Part shown: positions 33,953 through 40,924 of the stretch, piece by piece
How positions within the stretch are numbered: the stretch's first letter is position 1
Layout: each line of letters opens with the position of its first letter
Assembly: GCF_000425945.1 (NCBI RefSeq)
Contig: NZ_AUEK01000008.1
Coordinates: 372,001-436,000, forward strand
Direction: 5' to 3'
From: Candidatus Solirubrobacter pratensis
Lineage (GTDB): Bacteria > Actinomycetota > Thermoleophilia > Solirubrobacterales > Solirubrobacteraceae
Length of the DNA: 64,000 nucleotides
Notes under the pieces: model-generated
Database searches by the model: none
The model's input: the letters and a program-made list of their open reading frames with translations, nothing else
What the model was told of the DNA's origin: nothing
Program-made: the position numbers and the translations under genes

Positions 33953-34597
33953 ATGACCCGTGCCTTGGAAGCCAGCGAAGAACAGCCCCACTTCGGCGAC
34001 GTCATCCGCCGCCTCAGGCAAGAAGCCGGCCTCTCCCAGGCCGGGCTCGCGGCGGCGGCCGGCATCCACCTCCGCCAGATCCACCGCTACGAAAGCGGCG
34101 AGCAACAGCCCGCTCTCGGCGTCGCCCAACGCATGGCCTCAGCACTCGGCGTCACGCTCGACGAGCTCGCCGGCGGCTCAAGCGACCGCGTCACGCTCGA
34201 CGGCACCTGGTGGGCCGCCTGGCAGACGTTCAGCGACGGCCAGCAGATCATCGCCACCCAGCCCGTCGGCCTCAGCCAGCACGGCTCCACGATCTCCATC
34301 GAGGCGCTAGAACGCAGTACCGAGAACGAACGCGGCGGCTACCTCTGGCGCGGCGAGCTCCGCCTCTGGGACGGCCAAGTCCTCATGGGCTACTACGCCG
34401 CCGCCGACGGCAACGTCCGATCCAAGGGGACCATGTTCTTCATCCTCCACGCCCAAGGCGAACACGCCCACGGCCGCTGGGTCGGCCTCTCCTACGACGG
34501 CCCCGTCATCAGCGGCTACGCAACCCTCGCCCGCACCCAAGACGCCGCCCAGGCGGCCATGACCCGCCTCCTCGACGAAGCCCAGGCGCCGGCATGA
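33953..34597 (+). CDS. XRE-family regulator with C-terminal sensory-type domain
   Basis: A 214-aa protein with an N-terminal XRE helix-turn-helix (FGDVIRRLRQEAGLSQAGLA, HLRQIHRYESGEQQP). A beta-rich C-terminal domain of about 140 residues (LDGTWWAAWQTFSDG, YLWRGELRLWDGQVLMGYY, GRWVGLSYDGPVISGY) has no recognised function. It is divergent from the element's main operon across the three operator repeats, so it is the best candidate for their binding protein. Coupled to cutA by ATGA. Confidence 0.85.
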   Translation: MTRALEASEEQPHFGDVIRRLRQEAGLSQAGLAAAAGIHLRQIHRYESGEQQPALGVAQRMASALGVTLDELAGGSSDRVTLDGTWWAAWQTFSDGQQIIATQPVGLSQHGSTISIEALERSTENERGGYLWRGELRLWDGQVLMGYYAAADGNVRSKGTMFFILHAQGEHAHGRWVGLSYDGPVISGYATLARTQDAAQAAMTRLLDEAQAPA

Positions 34598-34944
34598 CCG
34601 ATACCGACCAGCTCGTCGAAGTCACGATCACCGCACCTGACCGCGACTGGCTCATCGACCTCTGCCACCAGCTCGTCGACGCCCGCCTCGCCTCCTCCGC
34701 CCACGTCATCCACCCCGTCACGAGCATCTACCGATGGGACGGGTCCGTCCACGAGACCACGGAGGCCCGCGCGTTCCTCCGCTCCCGAGCCCTTCTCCTC
34801 GACGAGGTAACCGCCTACGTCGTTGAGCGTCACCCGTACGACGTACCCAACATCACGGCGGTGGCTCTCATCGGCGGGAACGGCGCTTATCTCTCCTGGG
34901 TTCGCGCCGAAACCGTCCGCAGGACGCGTCAGCCGAAGACGTAG
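34594..34944 (+). CDS. cutA: CutA1-like protein
   Basis: A 116-aa protein with CutA signatures: VEVTITAPDRDWLIDLCHQLV, HPVTSIYRWDGSVHE, ERHPYDVPNITAVAL and YLSWV. CutA trimers bind divalent copper or other ligands and resemble PII signalling proteins. Here the gene overlaps the XRE regulator by four bases, so a signalling role with that regulator is more likely than metal tolerance; that is inference. Confidence 0.85.
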   Translation: MTDTDQLVEVTITAPDRDWLIDLCHQLVDARLASSAHVIHPVTSIYRWDGSVHETTEARAFLRSRALLLDEVTAYVVERHPYDVPNITAVALIGGNGAYLSWVRAETVRRTRQPKT

Positions 34945-35062
34945 GGCGCGCGACGGTCGGACCCGCTACCACCGCGGCCGCGTTCTGATCGTCAGCCCTC
35001 GCTTTCAGCAACGTCGGGGCGATCCGCGCAACGTCCGGCCGATCGCGTAGACCTGGGTCGCG

Positions 35063-35770
35063 ATGCCGACGCCAGCGACTGGGACCGCCCTGCTCATTCT
35101 CATCGGGTTTGTCCTACCGGGCTTCGTAGCCGTCCTTCTCAAAGAGCGACTGTATGAAGTCCGCGGTGAGGAGACGGCCTTCGATCGGTTGCTCACGACC
35201 GTCTACTACTCGCTGCTCGTCTACTTGCTGCCGGCGCTCTGCGTGATCCTGCTCGACGTGGTGGGCGTCCTCGACCGCGACGAACTCTCTCGCTTTCTGC
35301 GCGGTGAGGCTGCAATCTGGCTAACAGCCCTCGTTGCCCTCGCGGTCCTGCTCGTGATCCCCGCTCTCGCGGCCCTCGCAGCGTGGAGATGGATGGGTTC
35401 CGGCTTGCGTCGGCGTCTGTTTGACTCGAGTGAGCGGCTGAACGCCGAGCACCGGACCCAGACCTCTTGGGATTTCGCGTTCAACCATGAGCAGGATCTG
35501 CTGCTCGTCATCGAGCTCAATGACGGCGATCGCATCGCGGGCTACTACGGAACACGAAGCCATTCCGGATACGGAACGAGGACACGTGACCTCTTTCTTG
35601 AGGAACGCTGGGATATCTCCGATGACGACGGATCGATAAGCCCGCCGCCCACCGAACGGCGCAGCGTGGGCATCTGGATCGAGGCGTCCAACATCCGTCT
35701 GATCGATCACTACGCTATGAGCGATGAACACAAGCGAGACATCGAGGAACGGTCGCCCGACCGCACCTAG
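35063..35770 (+). CDS. DUF6338-like membrane protein
   Basis: A 235-aa protein. Three hydrophobic segments (about residues 6-24, 42-68, 84-110) precede a cytosolic beta-rich domain with ELNDGDRIAGYYGTRSHSGYG, LFLEERWDI and GIWIEASNIRLID. The layout matches what I know as DUF6338. First cargo gene of the element; base composition is visibly less G+C-rich than the transfer genes. No Shine-Dalgarno at the ATG. Function unknown. Confidence 0.65.
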   Translation: MPTPATGTALLILIGFVLPGFVAVLLKERLYEVRGEETAFDRLLTTVYYSLLVYLLPALCVILLDVVGVLDRDELSRFLRGEAAIWLTALVALAVLLVIPALAALAAWRWMGSGLRRRLFDSSERLNAEHRTQTSWDFAFNHEQDLLLVIELNDGDRIAGYYGTRSHSGYGTRTRDLFLEERWDISDDDGSISPPPTERRSVGIWIEASNIRLIDHYAMSDEHKRDIEERSPDRT

Positions 35771-35888
35771 CTCACCGCCTCGGTCGGCGCCTCCAGGCAC
35801 AGAGGAGCGCGGACGTCAGCCGACGGTTACGCACACCAAGCCGACGGCACCGGTTCCGATCGCCAAGCCCGTCAGCAAGGGCGAATAG
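35724..35888 (+). CDS. Small Pro-rich basic protein, paralogue A
   Basis: A 54-codon frame starting MNTSETSRNGRP inside the end of the DUF6338-like gene (47-bp overlap, other frame) and ending KPVSKGE. Its GRQPTVTHTKPTAPV is echoed by GRQPTKSHPRPTGPV in the next small frame, which argues that both are real and related. Probably disordered; function unknown. Confidence 0.55.
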   Translation: MNTSETSRNGRPTAPSSPPRSAPPGTEERGRQPTVTHTKPTAPVPIAKPVSKGE

Positions 35889-35893
35889 ACGAC

Positions 35894-36046
35894 ATGGCGG
35901 AGAAGCGCCCCCGCCCGCCCACGCCGAAACCCGCCCCTGGAGGCCGCGGTAAGAAGGAAGCTGGGCGTCAGCCGACGAAGTCGCATCCGAGACCGACAGG
36001 CCCGGTCAATGTCGCTCCCCCGTCGAGCAAGTCGCCGGGCAAGTAG
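35894..36046 (+). CDS. Small Pro-rich basic protein, paralogue B
   Basis: A 50-codon frame, MAEKRPRPPTPKPAPGG onward, beginning five bases after paralogue A stops. The second half aligns with A around GRQPT, a following His, PT-x-PV and SK. Tandem arrangement behind the membrane protein gene suggests one operon. Confidence 0.55.
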   Translation: MAEKRPRPPTPKPAPGGRGKKEAGRQPTKSHPRPTGPVNVAPPSSKSPGK

Positions 36047-36095
36047 GCGCCTACGCTACTGAGGCCTCGGCACCGCCGCGGCACGAGCCAGAATA

Positions 36096-36602
36096 TTGCG
36101 TGTGGCCGGCGGTTCGTTCAGTCGAAGTCGCGCCGATTACGGCGAGAACTTCGATGCGCACACGCTCGAGCAATACAAGCTGTTTGTCGAGACCGAGGAA
36201 CGCCTGGTGTCGCGACGGCAGGAAGAGAATCGGTTCTTTCTCTCGATCAACGCACTCGTGGTCACTGTCGTCGGCGTGCTCCTGCGGCAGGGCATCTCGG
36301 ACAAGCAGGCCTCGGTCGGTATCACGCTGTTGGCCATGGCGGGTCTCGCCCTTTGCGTCGCGTGGTTCTCGATCATCGGCTCCTACAAGACCCTCAACCG
36401 CGCGAAGTTCGATGTCATCGAGGAGTTTGAGGCGCAGCTTCCCGTCCGCATGTTCGGCGCCGAGTGGGACGCCGCCGAAAGCCGCGGCTACAAGCCGTTC
36501 ACCTTGATCGAGCGACGTGTGCCGTTCATCTTTGGCGCCCTCCACGTGGTCATCATCGTGGTCGGCCTCCTCGGAATCTTCGGAGTCATCGAGACCGGTT
36601 GA
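36096..36602 (+). CDS. Three-TM membrane protein resembling the RipA / 8xMP family
   Basis: A protein of up to 168 aa. HTLEQYKLFVETEERLVSRR is followed by helix 1 (FFLSINALVVTVVGVLL), helix 2 (GITLLAMAGLALCVAWFSII), a cytosolic EEFEAQLPVRMFGAEW segment and helix 3 (HVVIIVVGLLGIFGV). From memory this matches the RipA-family octameric membrane proteins (8xMP), which turn up as predicted effectors in prokaryotic immune gene sets. Start uncertain: TTG at 36096 or GTG at 36102. The 3' end overlaps the convergent small gene by 17 bp. Confidence 0.65.
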   Translation: MRVAGGSFSRSRADYGENFDAHTLEQYKLFVETEERLVSRRQEENRFFLSINALVVTVVGVLLRQGISDKQASVGITLLAMAGLALCVAWFSIIGSYKTLNRAKFDVIEEFEAQLPVRMFGAEWDAAESRGYKPFTLIERRVPFIFGALHVVIIVVGLLGIFGVIETG

Positions 36603-36888
36603 TCACGCTCGCGACGGCCACGATCGCGCGGACGAACGGCTCATCTTGGCGTTGCTGATCCGCGCCCAGCATGGCGTACGGCACCAGGGCTTGGTGATCA
36701 GGGTCTTGGTCCACTATCCAGGCGCACCATGCGTCATGAACATCCTCAGCTGAAACGTCCGTGCCCTTCACTAGCGCGAGCACGGCGTACAGACGGAAAA
36801 GGCGCAGATCGTCATCGGTCCCAGGTCGCTGAGTCGCAGGGACGAGTTCGCAGATCTCCGTCGCAATCGTCGAGATGTAGTCGCTCAC
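36586..36888 (-). CDS. Small protein resembling DUF7701
   Basis: A 100-aa soluble helical protein (ISTIATEICELVPATQRPG, LFRLYAVLALVKG, EDVHDAWCAWI, HQALVPYAMLG). I associate this pattern with DUF7701, found near TIR genes, but the name is from memory. It is coupled to the TIR gene by an ATGA overlap, so the two products are probably made in fixed ratio and may form a sensor-effector or toxin-inhibitor pair. Confidence 0.55.
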   Translation of the reverse strand: MSDYISTIATEICELVPATQRPGTDDDLRLFRLYAVLALVKGTDVSAEDVHDAWCAWIVDQDPDHQALVPYAMLGADQQRQDEPFVRAIVAVASVINRSR

Positions 36889-37262
36889 CAGCGGTTGAGC
36901 TCACGAGCGATTGCCGAGAAGTCCCATCGAGTTACGCGTGAAGTCGCGATCCCCGTTGGGACCCGGTACGTCTTGTCCGAATTAATCTGGACGCCGAAAA
37001 CCGGGTGGCCCTGCCGCGTCGTCTCAGCAATCTCCCAGAGGACCGCGTCTGATGCGTAGGTCGTCGGTCCGATCAGCACGATCGTCCCTCGCGTGAGTGC
37101 GATTCGGGCCTTTGCGTTCGTCTTCCACTTATTCTCGAACGGCTCCTTGATCGAGTAGTCCACGAACTCGAAGCCGATGCCCTTCTGGCGCGCATGCTGG
37201 CGCAGGAAGTCGCGGGCCCAGCGATCTTCCATTTCGAAGCTGACGAAGGCACGATGGGCCAC
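36885..37262 (-). CDS. TIR-like (MTH538/ThsB-type, DUF1863) protein
   Basis: A 125-aa single-domain protein with the TIR-like pattern of Thoeris ThsB: RAFVSFEMEDRWARDFLR, FVDYSIKEPFENKWK, IVLIGPTTYASDAVLWEIAET and HPVFGVQ. The Glu in LWEI lies where TIR enzymes keep the NADase glutamate. Predicted to make a nucleotide signal or consume NAD+ on phage infection. No thsA gene is present. GTG start. Confidence 0.82.
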   Translation of the reverse strand: MAHRAFVSFEMEDRWARDFLRQHARQKGIGFEFVDYSIKEPFENKWKTNAKARIALTRGTIVLIGPTTYASDAVLWEIAETTRQGHPVFGVQINSDKTYRVPTGIATSRVTRWDFSAIARELNRW

Positions 37263-37368
37263 GAGCTAAGCCTCGCACGACGTCCGGACGGGTGAAGAGA
37301 TCCTCTACAGCATCAAGGGCGGCTCGCTTCGCTCGCCGCCGGCGCCCGCTGCGGGCGGCCGCAGGCGG

Positions 37369-37413
37369 CCGTCCTCGCGGACGCCCACGACCGTCTTCTC
37401 GGACGCCCACAAC
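37369..37413. repeat. Two tandem 22-bp imperfect repeats
   Basis: CCGTCCTCGCGGACGCCCAC (from 37369) and CCGTCTTCTCGGACGCCCAC (from 37391) lie in the 208-bp gap between the Mrr-like gene and the TIR gene, upstream of the TIR start. Possible operator; the rest of the gap is a GC-rich stretch with no gene. Confidence 0.45.
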
Positions 37414-37470
37414 GCACACATGCGCGCGCGGTCGCGTGGCGCGACTCGGCGCCCAGGGCGGCTGCGGGGA

Positions 37471-38319
37471 CTACGGCACGACGCTCGCGTCCAGGTCGCC
37501 GCGCGCCACCACGTGTCCATCAGGACGTATCTCCCAGGCGTAGAGGTCTCGATCGACGACCAGACGACCGTCTGCGACATTCCCCGCCACATCGAATTGC
37601 TCGACCACCAACACGGGTTCTCCCTGCATGCGGCTGACCGTGGTTGAAGTCGAGTGGCCGACGGTCTCGGTCCAAGTCAGCGCCTTAATCGGTAGTTGCC
37701 TGCCGTCAGCCGTTGACATCAGGCGACCTCCGTCGAATTCCGCTCGCTGCTGGTAGACACCGTCGACTCGTGGCGCTCCGTTGGCTTGCAGAACCTCCTT
37801 CAAGGTTTCCGCCGGGCGGCCATCGAGCCGCTGAAATCGGTCCTCCGCTCCCATCCCGATCCGCACGTCCCCCGGCGGGAAGCCATGATCCGGAGCGGGT
37901 TCGACGCCAAAGTCGGATCGGTGGCTCGCGTATGCGTCGAGAGTCAGATGGATCGAGCGAATGAATCCAGAGCCGTCTCTCGCCTCGTCGTAGCTTCGGA
38001 GACGGAGAAGCGCGATGCTCTCATCTGCGGCCACCATCCGGGCCCCGCGCGTGAACTCCGCGGTTGTCATGACAGCCGCCTCTGTGGCGCTAATTTGCAG
38101 ACGAACGCCGACGAGAGCGTCGAGGACGCCCTTGCCGACCTTCTTGTCCCAGTCCTTGCACTCGATGACGACGCGCGAGATACGCCCCTCTTGGTCTCGA
38201 GCGGTGACGTCGAGTTGATGCGCGGCGGCCCGACCGGCTGGGCGCTCGACGACATCGTGCCGTACGTCCTGCAAGCCGAGCATGGCGGACACGACTGCGG
38301 CGATTCGCTCGTAGGCCAC
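37471..38319 (-). CDS. Mrr-like (PD-(D/E)XK) restriction endonuclease, 5' end unclear
   Basis: 282 aa from the GTG at 38319. The nuclease core reads AYERIAAVVSAMLG, HQLDVTARDQEG (metal Asp) and VVIECKDWDKKVGK (E-x-K), followed by AVMTTAEFTRGARMVA, as in Mrr/McrBC-N-like type IV enzymes. The C-terminal 170 residues are beta-rich and unrecognised. The same frame stays open and coding-like for 66 codons upstream (to 38517), reading SSIEDLHEAVFGFRPAKQG before the GTG, but contains no ATG, GTG or TTG. The gene may therefore use an unusual start or have lost its true start. Confidence 0.75.
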   Translation of the reverse strand: MAYERIAAVVSAMLGLQDVRHDVVERPAGRAAAHQLDVTARDQEGRISRVVIECKDWDKKVGKGVLDALVGVRLQISATEAAVMTTAEFTRGARMVAADESIALLRLRSYDEARDGSGFIRSIHLTLDAYASHRSDFGVEPAPDHGFPPGDVRIGMGAEDRFQRLDGRPAETLKEVLQANGAPRVDGVYQQRAEFDGGRLMSTADGRQLPIKALTWTETVGHSTSTTVSRMQGEPVLVVEQFDVAGNVADGRLVVDRDLYAWEIRPDGHVVARGDLDASVVP

Positions 38320-38739
38320 ACCCTGCTTGGCAGGTCGGAAGCCAAATACGGCCTCGTGGAGATCTTCGATTGACGAAGGCGTGACGGTCTCGGAAGGAAC
38401 TGTTGAGCCGACACTATCTGGCCTCCCGGTCCGAACTGATTCTTCCCCTTGGTGGCCGATGCGGGGCGATACGATGCCGCCGTGCCCGAACGAGTAGCTC
38501 CACGGGCCGGCGGACCGTCAAGGCCATCGCTTCGCGACTCGCTGCCGCGAGGTCCTGACGGACTGGCCTTGACAGCGCGCGGCCCGCTGCGCTCACGGGC
38601 GACGTAAGAGGGCTGGCGCCCGAGTGCTGGGTGCCGGCCGTGCCCACTACGTGCCCGCGGGAACGAGGAAACGCGCGCTCCACACAGCGGAGAACTGCGC
38701 TGTAGAGCCAAACGAGCCATGCGCGAACCCCTGTCTCCC
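38320..38739. other. Right-end region between the Mrr-like gene and attR
   Basis: The left 198 bp hold an in-frame, start-less extension of the Mrr-like gene on the minus strand. The remaining 220 bp have no gene I can support. A promoter for the Mrr-like gene should lie here but no convincing -35/-10 pair was found. Confidence 0.45.
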
Positions 38740-38783
38740 CTTCACACGCGAGAGGTCGCAGGTTCGAAACCCGCCGCGCCCAT
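38740..38783 (+). repeat. attR, right copy of 44-bp direct repeat
   Basis: Exact copy of 28787-28830, the 3' part of tRNA-Val without its 5' half, so it cannot make a tRNA. It marks the right end of the integrated element. Confidence 0.95.
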
Positions 38784-38787
38784 GACT

Positions 38788-39262
38788 CGAAAGGCCCGCA
38801 CTTGCGGGCTTTTCTGCGTTCTGGGCTTCGCGTGGAGCTGTCATCAAGACGTCGTGAGCGGTCGGCCCGGCCCAAATACGGGCCCAAATCGAGCTACTTA
38901 CGCGCCCATCCCGGGGATTCGAGTGGTCGCGTGATCGGGGCGCGGAGCGCCCCGTGGCGAGCATTCTGGCCTGGTGCATGGACGGAATGGCGTCCCGCAT
39001 CAGGGCGTCGAACGCAGGGGCGAACCGGCCGCGTTCGCGCCGCTTGAGCACGATGGCATAGATCTCGAGGGTGAGCTTGGGATCGGTGCGTCCGACCTGG
39101 GCCTGCACGTACGGCACTTCGGCGCCGGCGCTCAGCATGAGGCTGATGTAGGTTCGGCGGAGCGTGTGCGGGGTCACCACGACGCGGAGTCATGTCGACC
39201 TCGCGGACGCCGGCGTCGGTCTTGCTGTCGTGCGATCTCCCACGCTTCACTGAGAGCACCAT
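38788..39262 (-). pseudogene. Remnant of a second tyrosine integrase
   Basis: Two pieces in different frames. SKTDAGVREVDMTP (about 39230-39188) is the strand just before the catalytic region of actinobacterial integrases. VTPHTLRRTYISLMLSAGAE and DPKLTLEIYAIVLKRRE (from about 39180) hold box II and the nucleophile Tyr. The central catalytic part between them is deleted and the frame shifted. The C-terminus reads into attR, as in a complete integrase beside a tRNA. It is the relic of an older element in the same tRNA gene. 39263-39384 beyond it holds nothing recognisable. Confidence 0.8.
38790..38813 (+). terminator. Rho-independent terminator just right of attR
   Basis: GCCCGC-ACTT-GCGGGC (38794-38809) flanked by AAAG and TTTT. 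It lies seven bases beyond attR, where the original tRNA-Val transcript would have ended before the element inserted; it also ends the broken integrase frame region on the other strand. Confidence 0.7.
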
Positions 39263-39384
39263 CGTCGACGCCTCGACACTGCGTGACCAGCTCGCTGCGA
39301 TCCACGAGGGAGGGCTCGCGTTCGAGGACGGCCAGATTCACGGCGGCCCACTCCCCGCGCTCGGCCATGAGTATGCATTCGACG

Positions 39385-40545
39385 CTAGAGCTCGCGCAGA
39401 CGACGCTCGAGGAAACGTCGTTCGGCGTCGGTGACGGTAAGCGCTAGCGCGCGCTGGTAGGCGCCCCTTGCGGCGTCGTGGTCGCCGAGCCGCCGGAGCA
39501 GCTCCGCCCGAGTGGAGTGCAGGTAGCGGTAGTCGCCGATCTCGAGCGCGTCGACGATGGCCAGCGCGGCGCCCGGGCCTTCGACCTCGGCGACGGCGAC
39601 CGCGCGGTTGAGCGCGACGACGGGCGATCCGGTCAGCTCGCCGAGCCGACCGTAGAGCGCAACGACGGCCGGCCAGTCGATCGGCGTCTCGACCTGCTCG
39701 GCGGCGATCGCCGCCTGGACCGTGTACGGCCCGCGTCCACGGAGCGCGATCGCGCGATCGAGCAGCGCTCGGCCGGCGGCGATCTGCTCAGCGCTCCACA
39801 ACGCTCGATCCTGTTCGTGGAGCAGGACGATCTCGCCGTCGCGGACGCGTGCGTCGCGGCGCGCGTCGTGCAACAGCATGAGCGCCAGCAACGCCGCCGC
39901 TTCGGGCTCGTCGGGCATGAGATCCACGAGCACCCGACCCAGCCGGATCGCCTCGTCGGCGAGGTCGACGCGGCCGTCGCCGTAGCCCTGGTTGAAGATG
40001 AGATACACCACGGCCAGGACCGTGCCCAGGCGCCCGGGAAGCACGCGGTCGGCCGGGACCTCGAACGGGATCCCTGCCGCTTTGATCTTCGTGCGCGCGC
40101 GCGACAGCCGGCGCTTCATGGTCTCCTCGGCGACCATGAACGCGCGCGCGATCTCGGCGGTGGTCAGGCCGCCGAGCGCGCGCAGCGTCAACGCGACCTG
40201 CGCCTCGGTCCCCAGCGCCGGATGGCAGCACGTGAAGACCAGCTCGAGGCGCTCATCAGGGATCACCGGCTCCTCCAGCGTGAGCTCGACGGGTTCGGGC
40301 AGCTCCAGCTGACGGGTCTTGCGCTCGAGGGTGCGCTCGCGCCGGAGACGATCGACCGCCCGGTTGCGCGCGGTCATCATCAGCCAGGCCCCCGGATTGT
40401 CCGGAGCCCCATCGCCCGGCCAGCGCTCGGCCGCGATGGCAAACGCGTCCTGGGCGGCGTCCTCGGCGACCTCGAAGTCGCCGAAGTGCCCCACGAGGGC
40501 CGCGAGGACGCGTCCCCACTCGTCGCGGAAGACCCTGTCCAGCAA
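39385..40545 (-). CDS. ECF sigma factor, ECF42 (SigJ/DUF6596) type
   Basis: About 386 aa. Sigma-70 region 2 (HFGDFEVAEDAAQDAFAIAA, RNRAVDRLRRERTL), region 4 (ALTLRALGGLTTAEIARAFM, EETMKRRLSRARTKIKAAG) and a long helical, TPR-like C-terminal extension (VVYLIFNQGYGDG onward). This is the ECF42 architecture, in which no membrane anti-sigma factor is used and a DGPF/YCII protein is encoded next door, as here. TTG at 40545, five bases after the YCII stop, is preferred; a start at 40590 overlapping that gene is possible. Confidence 0.88.
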   Translation of the reverse strand: MLDRVFRDEWGRVLAALVGHFGDFEVAEDAAQDAFAIAAERWPGDGAPDNPGAWLMMTARNRAVDRLRRERTLERKTRQLELPEPVELTLEEPVIPDERLELVFTCCHPALGTEAQVALTLRALGGLTTAEIARAFMVAEETMKRRLSRARTKIKAAGIPFEVPADRVLPGRLGTVLAVVYLIFNQGYGDGRVDLADEAIRLGRVLVDLMPDEPEAAALLALMLLHDARRDARVRDGEIVLLHEQDRALWSAEQIAAGRALLDRAIALRGRGPYTVQAAIAAEQVETPIDWPAVVALYGRLGELTGSPVVALNRAVAVAEVEGPGAALAIVDALEIGDYRYLHSTRAELLRRLGDHDAARGAYQRALALTVTDAERRFLERRLREL

Positions 40546-40549
40546 GGAG

Positions 40550-40888
40550 CTAGCGCTCGACCACCGGTCGCACCTCGATCGACCCGCCAAACCGTGCGGC
40601 GGGCATCCGAGCCGCGAACGCCAACGCCTCGTCGAGGTCGTGCGCGTCGAGGATGTAGTACCCGCCGAAGATCTCCTTGGTCTCGGCGAACGGCCCGTCG
40701 GTCAGCAGGACCTCACCGTCCTGGACGCGGAGGGTGGTCGCGGTCGTGGCCGGCTGCAGCTGCTCGCTGCCGAGCACCCGCTCGTCCTGCACGAGCTCCA
40801 CGTACTCGGCCGTGACGGTCGCGCGCTGGTCCGCGCTGAGCTGCTCGTAGGCGCCGACGCGCTCGTTGATCAGCAAGGCGTACTTCAT
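40550..40888 (-). CDS. YCII-related DGPF protein
   Basis: A 112-aa ferredoxin-like fold protein beginning MKYALLINER with the name-giving LLTDGPFAETKEIFGGYY. Conserved partner of ECF42 sigma factors; its regulatory role is not established. GGAG lies upstream of the ATG at good distance. Cotranscribed with the sigma factor. Confidence 0.88.
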   Translation of the reverse strand: MKYALLINERVGAYEQLSADQRATVTAEYVELVQDERVLGSEQLQPATTATTLRVQDGEVLLTDGPFAETKEIFGGYYILDAHDLDEALAFAARMPAARFGGSIEVRPVVER

Positions 40889-40924
40889 CGTGGTCTCCTC
40901 GGGTCGCGCATCGACGGTTGACGG

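Larger units (their letters stand above)
28787..38783. mobile_element. AICE-type integrative element in tRNA-Val, about 10 kb
   Basis: Bounded by a perfect 44-bp repeat of the tRNA-Val 3' part. Genes in order: integrase next to the tRNA, excisionase, RepSA-like HUH replication initiator, zinc-finger/HTH protein, FtsK-type translocase, two small AICE proteins, then a divergent XRE regulator with CutA, and a variable cargo block (35063-38319). This int-xis-rep-tra order is that of actinomycete integrative and conjugative elements of the pSAM2 type, which replicate after excision and transfer double-stranded DNA with one FtsK-like protein. No relaxase/type IV secretion genes are present, as expected for that class. 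Confidence 0.92.

Noticed and set aside
36885-37262. Complete Thoeris system
   Set aside because: A ThsB-like TIR is present but no ThsA (SIR2/SLOG or membrane ThsA) is encoded in the element; the partner genes are different families.
38067-38720. 217-aa minus-strand frame overlapping the Mrr-like gene
   Set aside because: It runs out of frame through the Mrr-like gene, has Arg/Ser-rich composition and no recognisable domain.
38740-38788. Second tRNA-Val gene
   Set aside because: Only the 3' part from the anticodon stem onward is present; the 5' half is missing. It is attR.
39281-39434. Small plus-strand frame (VDASTLRDQLAAI) suggesting a PIN-domain toxin
   Set aside because: Only a weak N-terminal resemblance; no further acidic residues in PIN spacing and no antitoxin gene.
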